Positions 58,840 to 64,000 of a DNA stretch of 64,000 bases are shown one piece after another. Below the pieces are notes generated by a model that saw nothing but the letters and a program-made list of their open reading frames with translations, did no database searches and was not told where the DNA came from. Numbering within the stretch: position 1 is the stretch's first letter; each line of letters opens with the position of its first letter. The position numbers and the translations under genes are program-made. Source of the DNA: Eubacteriaceae bacterium ES3 (lineage in GTDB: Bacteria > Bacillota > Clostridia > Eubacteriales > Eubacteriaceae). Location of the stretch: NCBI GenBank assembly GCA_030586155.1, contig CP130741.1, forward strand, positions 2,598,680 through 2,662,679. Reading direction: 5' to 3'.

Positions 58840-61563
58840 TTACATTGCTTTTAAACCTTCCAGTACTTTTTCAGGATATGCCGGCAGGTGTGTAATTCTA
58901 ACACCACAAGCATTATAAATAGCATTAATAATCGCTCCATGTGGACAGGACAATGGCATTTCTCCTGAACCAGAAGCGCCATATGGTCCCAAAGGTCTTG
59001 GTGTTTCCTGATGGATTAAGACAATTTCATCGGGTACGTCTTTAATATTTGGAATACCACATCCATTAAGCGTCGTATGTTTTTTCAGGTCTTCAAAATC
59101 CTCACTCAGCGCCAAACCTATCCCCTGTGTCAAACCGCCGTATAACTGTCCATCAAGAACCAGTTTATTGGTAATGGTTCCACAGTCTGATACCAACGTC
59201 AGTTTATCAACGTTTGTTTTTCCTGTAGTTGTGTCAACCGCTACTTCCGCCAGCAGTACCCCATACATATAAGAAGCAAAAGGGTCCCCCTGACCGGTTT
59301 CTACTGAAGGTGCCGTTTTAGGTGCAGTCCATTTACCGTCATGTTTTAAAGGAATATTTTCAGCCACCATTTCATCGAAGCTTCTATAAGTTCCATCTTC
59401 TTTGATCATCGCTGCCAATAAATTTTCACAGGCCGCTTTGGTCGCATTTCCAGTAACCACATTTGATCGGCTTCCGCCAGCTGGTCCACTATTTGGAGTC
59501 CGACGCATATCGTTCATTATCAGTTTGATATTTTCCGGTTTAATTCCTATTGGACGCAGGGTTTCGTATGCAAAAGTAAGGGTTCCCATATCAGCACCCT
59601 GGCCATGATCTTCCCATGAGTTACCAATGGTCACACCGGTCTCAGTCAACTCTGCCCAGGCTTCTGATGAATCTGGACCATCAAGACCACATCCATAAAT
59701 ATTTAAAGAAATTCCAACTCCATATTTAATGTCGCCGCCCTCTGCGTTTCTATCTTCAGCCTTTTTCTTCGCTTCCTGATAAATCGGTCTGATTTTATCA
59801 ATTGCCTGCGGCAGCGCAATAACGTCCGGTTCACACCCCGTAGGTGTTGTTGCCCCTTCACGGTATACGTTCTTATAACGTAATTCCAGCGGATCTTCGC
59901 CGATTTTTTCTGCCAGCATATCAATTAATACTTCTGATGGGAATAAAGCCTGCGGTGATCCATACCCTCTAAATGCTGCTGCCCAGGCATGATTAGTTGC
60001 AACTGTTCTTCCTTTTCCGCGAATATTCGGAATATCATATCCGGCACCGGCAAACTGAGAACCACGTGTAGTAACCAGGTCGCCAAATTCACAATAAGGA
60101 CCATGATCAACTGACCAGTCCGCTTCCATGGCTTTAATCATGCCGTTTTCATCAGCACCAAATTTGATCGATGTCCAGAAAGGTGCTCGTTTGCCGGTAT
60201 AGGTAATCTGCTGATACATATTGAATTCCAAAAATACCGGTCGTTTTGTAATAAAAGCAGCAACCCCCAGCAGAGCTTCATTGGTTGGGCTGAATTTATA
60301 TCCAAAAGTGGCGCCGGTCGGATTCTGAACGATAAAGTATTTATTCGGGTCAACCCCAATCCCTTCAGCGGTCATCAACTGGTGGAAGTGGATAGCAATT
60401 GATTTGGAATGAACAATCAGGTTATCTTCTTCATCCATATACGCAAATCCTACATCTGGCTCTAAAGGTAGATGCGGCTGACGCCCAACATAGAAGTCCT
60501 CTTCAACCACATAAGGCAAGGCTTCCATCATTGGTGCAGTCTCTTCTCCTTTAATGGTTCCCGCTTCAAAATAAACGTTTGGTGTTCCTGGATGGATTTC
60601 AACAGCATCATCTGCCATGGCTTCCGGAGCGCTCATATACGGGGTTAATTCTTCAATTTCAACAACCACTTTTTCAGCAGCTGCTTCTGCCTGTTCTGGC
60701 GTATCAGCCAGGACCATAGCAATAGCATCTCCAAACTGGAAGATTTTTTTATCATTAAGAATCGGTCGTTCCTTTCCATCACCCTTGTTTTGCGGGAAGG
60801 CCAGTCCATTAATACGGTTGGTTCCTGGTACATCTTTAGCGGTAATAACCTTAAAGACACCTGGCATTTTTTCAGCCTCTGTTTTATCAACTGAAATAAT
60901 GTTAGCATGAGAAACGGTAGCCTGTACCAGTTTAATATGTAAAGTATCAGCTGGTAATTTAAGACCCTGATCAGCGCCAAAGTCCCATGTTCCGGTTACT
61001 TTGGCAACTGCACTCGGACGAACAACAGAAGAACCCATCATGGAATCCCCTTCTTTAAGTTCCACCCAAAGGTCTTCCTTGGTGATTTCCCCCCGCATTA
61101 ACTTAGCAGCATCCATAACCGCATCGACGATTGGAATATAACCAGTACAACGACATAGGTTTCGATGTTTCTGGAACCAGTCACGAACTTCTTCCCGCGT
61201 TGGATTAATATTTTCATCTAGCAGCACTTTTGCTGAGACAATAAATCCTGGTGTACAAAAACCACATTGAGCAGCTCCCCGCACCATCCATGCTAATTGT
61301 AATGGATGTAGATTTTCTTTCGTCCCAACACCTTCGATGGTAATGATTTCCGCACCATCTGGTACTCTTTTCAGCTTTGTCACACAGGAACGAACAACTT
61401 TTCCGTTCAAAATAACTGAACAGGTTCCACATTCCCCTTTACCACAACCAACCTTAGTACCGGTCAGGCCAACCTGACGGCGAATCACCTGTGCTAAAGT
61501 TGTTTCCGGACTGATAATCAAAGATTGTTCAATACCATTAATCAATAGAGTTTTCTTTTCCAC
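58840..61563 (-). CDS. mop: Aldehyde oxidoreductase, Mop type (molybdenum hydroxylase)
   Basis: A 907-residue single-chain enzyme, the same length and domain order as Desulfovibrio gigas aldehyde oxidoreductase, which oxidises aldehydes to acids without a flavin subunit. Residues 1-75 hold a plant-type 2Fe-2S centre (GCGKGECGTCSVILNG plus VVRSCVTK). Residues 80-155 hold the second one (GAAQCGFCTPGFIVSAK and NLCRCTGYIPIVDAVMD). The rest binds the molybdopterin cytosine dinucleotide (GRQPHLPLEPDVGFAYM, AFRGYGSPQALFPSE) and ends with the catalytic glutamate in GASGSGEMPLSCPHGAI. GTG start with AGGAGG. Preceded by a sigma-54 promoter and followed by xdhC. Confidence 0.93.
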   Translation of the reverse strand: MEKKTLLINGIEQSLIISPETTLAQVIRRQVGLTGTKVGCGKGECGTCSVILNGKVVRSCVTKLKRVPDGAEIITIEGVGTKENLHPLQLAWMVRGAAQCGFCTPGFIVSAKVLLDENINPTREEVRDWFQKHRNLCRCTGYIPIVDAVMDAAKLMRGEITKEDLWVELKEGDSMMGSSVVRPSAVAKVTGTWDFGADQGLKLPADTLHIKLVQATVSHANIISVDKTEAEKMPGVFKVITAKDVPGTNRINGLAFPQNKGDGKERPILNDKKIFQFGDAIAMVLADTPEQAEAAAEKVVVEIEELTPYMSAPEAMADDAVEIHPGTPNVYFEAGTIKGEETAPMMEALPYVVEEDFYVGRQPHLPLEPDVGFAYMDEEDNLIVHSKSIAIHFHQLMTAEGIGVDPNKYFIVQNPTGATFGYKFSPTNEALLGVAAFITKRPVFLEFNMYQQITYTGKRAPFWTSIKFGADENGMIKAMEADWSVDHGPYCEFGDLVTTRGSQFAGAGYDIPNIRGKGRTVATNHAWAAAFRGYGSPQALFPSEVLIDMLAEKIGEDPLELRYKNVYREGATTPTGCEPDVIALPQAIDKIRPIYQEAKKKAEDRNAEGGDIKYGVGISLNIYGCGLDGPDSSEAWAELTETGVTIGNSWEDHGQGADMGTLTFAYETLRPIGIKPENIKLIMNDMRRTPNSGPAGGSRSNVVTGNATKAACENLLAAMIKEDGTYRSFDEMVAENIPLKHDGKWTAPKTAPSVETGQGDPFASYMYGVLLAEVAVDTTTGKTNVDKLTLVSDCGTITNKLVLDGQLYGGLTQGIGLALSEDFEDLKKHTTLNGCGIPNIKDVPDEIVLIHQETPRPLGPYGASGSGEMPLSCPHGAIINAIYNACGVRITHLPAYPEKVLEGLKAM

Positions 61564-61642
61564 GACTATTCCTCCTGGATTATATTGATGAAAATTAAAT
61601 CTTAAATTTCTTTATTCAATTTTCATTTGCTCAATTTAAAGA

Positions 61643-61658
61643 TGCAATATTTATGCCA
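61643..61658 (-). promoter_or_regulatory. Sigma-54 (-24/-12) promoter of mop
   Basis: On the minus strand TGGCAT, five bases, TTGCA: the GG and GC are exactly ten bases apart as sigma-54 requires. It lies about 80 bases before the mop start. The perfect palindrome CAATCGATTG at 61706-61715, about 50 bases further upstream, is a candidate activator site. Confidence 0.85.
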
Positions 61659-61831
61659 AACATATCTATTTCACACCACACTACTCCTAAAACAACTTAC
61701 TAAATCAATCGATTGGCCTTGTTAAGGGGATCTCTTTTAGAATATTCCAATTAAAATAAGCATATATTATTTATAATTCTTGTTGAATTTTCAATCAAAA
61801 AATCCCATTTGCTCAAAGTTCGTACTTCAAC

Positions 61832-61880
61832 AAAAAATAAAAGCTCAATATCCGAACATTTGTTCGTTTATTGAGCTTTT
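61832..61880 (-). terminator. Intrinsic terminator of the nucleoid-associated protein gene
   Basis: AAAAGCTCAATA pairs with TATTGAGCTTTT, with an inner CGAAC/GTTCG stem, and is followed by ATTTTTTG on the minus strand. Confidence 0.85.
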
Positions 61881-61947
61881 ATGCTGGAATAATTCAATTT
61901 TGATAAACACTTATTCTAATTATGTGATTTTTTCAAGCACTTTTCTG

Positions 61948-63000
61948 TTATTTCATATTGAGCAAGGCTATATTCTTGATCATTACCGAGATTGTTCCAT
62001 CCGGATTGTTCTTAAACTCAATAACCTCATCTCTTTTAAGCTGTTCAAGAGGAATGGAGATTTCAATTCCAGTATCAGTTATGAATTTTTGCTTTTTATA
62101 AAGCTTCTTCTCAAGGTTGGCACTCACTTTAACCTTATCTTCATAAAGACCGTTCTGTAGAACACCCTGTCTGAACTTTTCCTTGACCAGTTCATCCTGC
62201 ATGAAAACAGAATCCGCAATCTGTTCAACATCAAGCTCAGAACTTGATTCGTAATTTTCAACCAGGGCTTCTTTCATTTGGTTCATTTTCTCATAACTAC
62301 CAGAGTATTCGGACTCAATGACTTTTTTTGCCGTTTTTTCAACGATCTCATAAGCACTTTTTTCTGAAATGCCTTCTTCGCAGAATAGTATCTGTTTCGA
62401 CCAGTAAAACTCTTTCTGATTGTTAATCAGGTATTTCTTTTCTTTCAGCAGCAAATGGCCAGTCGATAAATTGATAATCACAAATTCGTCCAGTCTTTGC
62501 CTTTCGGTAGGTAAGACACAGGGCTGCACCAAAATATCATTGTAAAAGCCTTTTTCGGTATCAACATAATGGATATAGCCTTGCTTATAATTAAATTTAA
62601 GGATTGCCAGGAATTTTTCAAATCCCCGTTCAAAATCAATAAAGATTAGATCCGCCGATGGTATATCCACATGTTCTACCATTACATCAAAAACCGACTG
62701 AGCAATTTCTGAGCTGATTCGTATCAAGGCCTCAGACTTTTTGTATTCTTCAACCGTTTTTTGAAAACCGCTGCCCTCGAGAAAGAGGGTGTGTTTAATT
62801 TCCGAATCTTTTAGCGATTTTTCCAAATGCTTTAAGAGATAATCACCTACTCCTTCGCCAATATTTAAAAACATTTCCGATAACACCGGAATTCCCGCAT
62901 TAGTGTCAAGGATATGCATAACTGCCTTATTAATCCTGATATCCCTATCCGGTGCCAGGACGATCTCTTCGTTTATTTCTTCAAATATTTCTTCTTCCAA
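61948..63000 (-). CDS. Nucleoid-associated protein (NdpA/YejK family)
   Basis: About 350 residues of the 37-kDa nucleoid-associated protein family. Marks are INKAVMHILDTNAGIPVLSE near the start, SADLIFIDFERGFEKFLAIL, and KFNYKQGYIHYVD. Such proteins coat the nucleoid or act in defence-like contexts, and their biochemistry is poorly known. TTG start at 63000 chosen because GGAG lies six bases upstream; a TTG at 63012 lacks a site. Monocistronic with a strong terminator. Stands between the permease and the mop region without clear link to either. Confidence 0.8.
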   Translation of the reverse strand: MEEEIFEEINEEIVLAPDRDIRINKAVMHILDTNAGIPVLSEMFLNIGEGVGDYLLKHLEKSLKDSEIKHTLFLEGSGFQKTVEEYKKSEALIRISSEIAQSVFDVMVEHVDIPSADLIFIDFERGFEKFLAILKFNYKQGYIHYVDTEKGFYNDILVQPCVLPTERQRLDEFVIINLSTGHLLLKEKKYLINNQKEFYWSKQILFCEEGISEKSAYEIVEKTAKKVIESEYSGSYEKMNQMKEALVENYESSSELDVEQIADSVFMQDELVKEKFRQGVLQNGLYEDKVKVSANLEKKLYKKQKFITDTGIEISIPLEQLKRDEVIEFKNNPDGTISVMIKNIALLNMK

Positions 63001-63107
63001 ATCGGACTCCAATCGACAAAAATATTAGGCTTAACTTTTAGCCCGATATATGCAGTAAAATAAATTCACAAAGAACACAGGACAGTTTTTTAACTGTTTA
63101 CCTGTAT

Positions 63108-64000
63108 TTAAGGCTGATCGTACAAGTGTTCCTCAGAATCGTTAGTCAGTTTCATCCGATCCAACACATAAAAAATCAGACTTAAAACCATTCCCACAAC
63201 TGTCGCCAATACCATACCACTTAACTGAATACTGCCAAAGGTTAGTGATACACCAGAAAGTCCGACGACAAAAACAACTGAGGTTAAGGCCAGATTTCGT
63301 GACTTCCCATAATCAACCTGCGAATCAACAAGAATACGTATCCCAGAAGCTCCGATCATTCCATAGAGCAGAAATGATATTCCACCAATTACTGCACCGG
63401 GAATGGTTGAAATCAGCATCGACAGTTTTCCCACAAAGGAACAGATAATGGAAATAATTGCTGCTCCGGCAATTACCCGCACACTGTAGACTTTTGTAAC
63501 CGCCATAACCCCAATGTTTTCACCATAGGTAGTCGTCGGTACCGAACCGATCAGGCCGGAAATCATGGTTGAAAAATTATCCGCAAACAGGGAGCGATGC
63601 AGTCCCGGATCTTTAATCAGGTCTCGGCCGATAACTTTTCCCGTGACAATCTGATGCCCAATATGTTCTGAGGTAATAACCAGCAGAACCGGAAGGATGA
63701 TGACAATTGCACTCGGATCAAACTGTGGCAGCTGAAAGTTCGGTAAAGAAAACCATGGTGCATCCGCCACAGTTGCAAAACTCTCCGCTCCGACAACACC
63801 TGTTACCAGGGCTGTTAAATAACCTGCCACAATTGCAATCAGGATTGGAATAACTGATAGGAACTTTTTAAATACCACCGAACCAAAGACAGCAAAGCCA
63901 AGTGTCACCATAAAAACAGTCACGTTATTAGGATCGATTGCCGTCACAATCTGCTCATAAAGTCCCGATGCTTCATCTAAAACATAGGAGGTCTGGGTCA
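63108..64000 (-). CDS. uraA: Uracil/xanthine permease (NCS2 family), N-terminus outside window
   Basis: An incomplete gene; the frame is open to the window end, giving 297 residues. NCS2 proton symporters import uracil or xanthine. Marks are LLVITSEHIGHQIVTGKVIG, RDLIKDPGLHRSLFADNFS and SVPTTTYGENIGVMAVTKVY, of which the last holds the substrate-binding segment of UraA. The C-terminal LDRMKLTNDSEEHLYDQP tail is cytoplasmic. UraA-like features favour uracil, but the motif alone does not exclude xanthine. Confidence 0.9.
   Translation of the reverse strand, partial: TQTSYVLDEASGLYEQIVTAIDPNNVTVFMVTLGFAVFGSVVFKKFLSVIPILIAIVAGYLTALVTGVVGAESFATVADAPWFSLPNFQLPQFDPSAIVIILPVLLVITSEHIGHQIVTGKVIGRDLIKDPGLHRSLFADNFSTMISGLIGSVPTTTYGENIGVMAVTKVYSVRVIAGAAIISIICSFVGKLSMLISTIPGAVIGGISFLLYGMIGASGIRILVDSQVDYGKSRNLALTSVVFVVGLSGVSLTFGSIQLSGMVLATVVGMVLSLIFYVLDRMKLTNDSEEHLYDQP

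Overview
The window comes from a low-GC, Gram-positive anaerobe. The combination of pyruvate carboxylase, a compact shikimate operon, a Mop-type molybdenum hydroxylase with an XdhC-type partner, ECF and BMP-type importers and many lipoproteins suggests an acetogen of the Acetobacterium/Eubacterium group. That assignment is an inference from gene content; no rRNA gene is present.

Region by region: (1) 1-7428 is the right-hand part of an integrated mobile element. It opens with the end of an IS256-family element that has truncated a Bro-N/KilA-type antirepressor. Two small antitoxin-like pairs follow (DUF4160/DUF2442 and HicAB), then a direct repeat, an XRE repressor divergent from an operator-flanked promoter that drives a run of small genes, and a sigma-70 family factor whose 5' end is shifted out of frame. 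The element ends at a duplicated 3' end of a tRNA or tmRNA gene. (2) 7429-14436 is chromosomal: an orphan RRE (PqqD-like) protein, a quinone-oxidoreductase-like enzyme, and an operon of UV endonuclease plus three staphyloxanthin-like carotenoid tailoring genes. (3) 14437-24724, all on the minus strand: a PocR-GGDEF cyclase, then a candidate biosynthetic cluster of two GH3-type acyl-adenylating ligases, a heterodimeric ABC exporter and two paralogous ATP-grasp ligases. (4) 25189-27495 encodes a secreted Ig-domain surface protein.

(5) 27568-36447, minus strand, is the most unusual locus. It encodes five exported or membrane-anchored proteins that share one small domain (one also FMN-binding, one fused to a phosphodiesterase), a complete ECF-type vitamin importer, a MobB-like GTPase and a small kinase-like protein. 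It is preceded by a textbook promoter and a leader RNA that looks like a transcription-terminating riboswitch.

(6) 36852-44389 holds pyruvate carboxylase and aroB-aroA-aroC-chorismate mutase. (7) 44527-50126 holds a BMP-type nucleoside/purine ABC importer divergent from a MarR-like regulator. (8) 50298-54488 is a pilMNO plus minor-pseudopilin cluster lacking its motor genes. (9) 54640-61563 holds a Mop-type aldehyde oxidoreductase with a sigma-54 promoter, XdhC, an AcoR-like sigma-54 activator, a C_GCAxxG_C_C protein and a DUF308 membrane protein. (10) 61948-64000 holds a nucleoid-associated protein and a truncated uracil/xanthine permease.

Two genes (the element sigma factor and one ECF ATPase) look one base short in a homopolymer run, so a sequencing error must be excluded before any biological reading.
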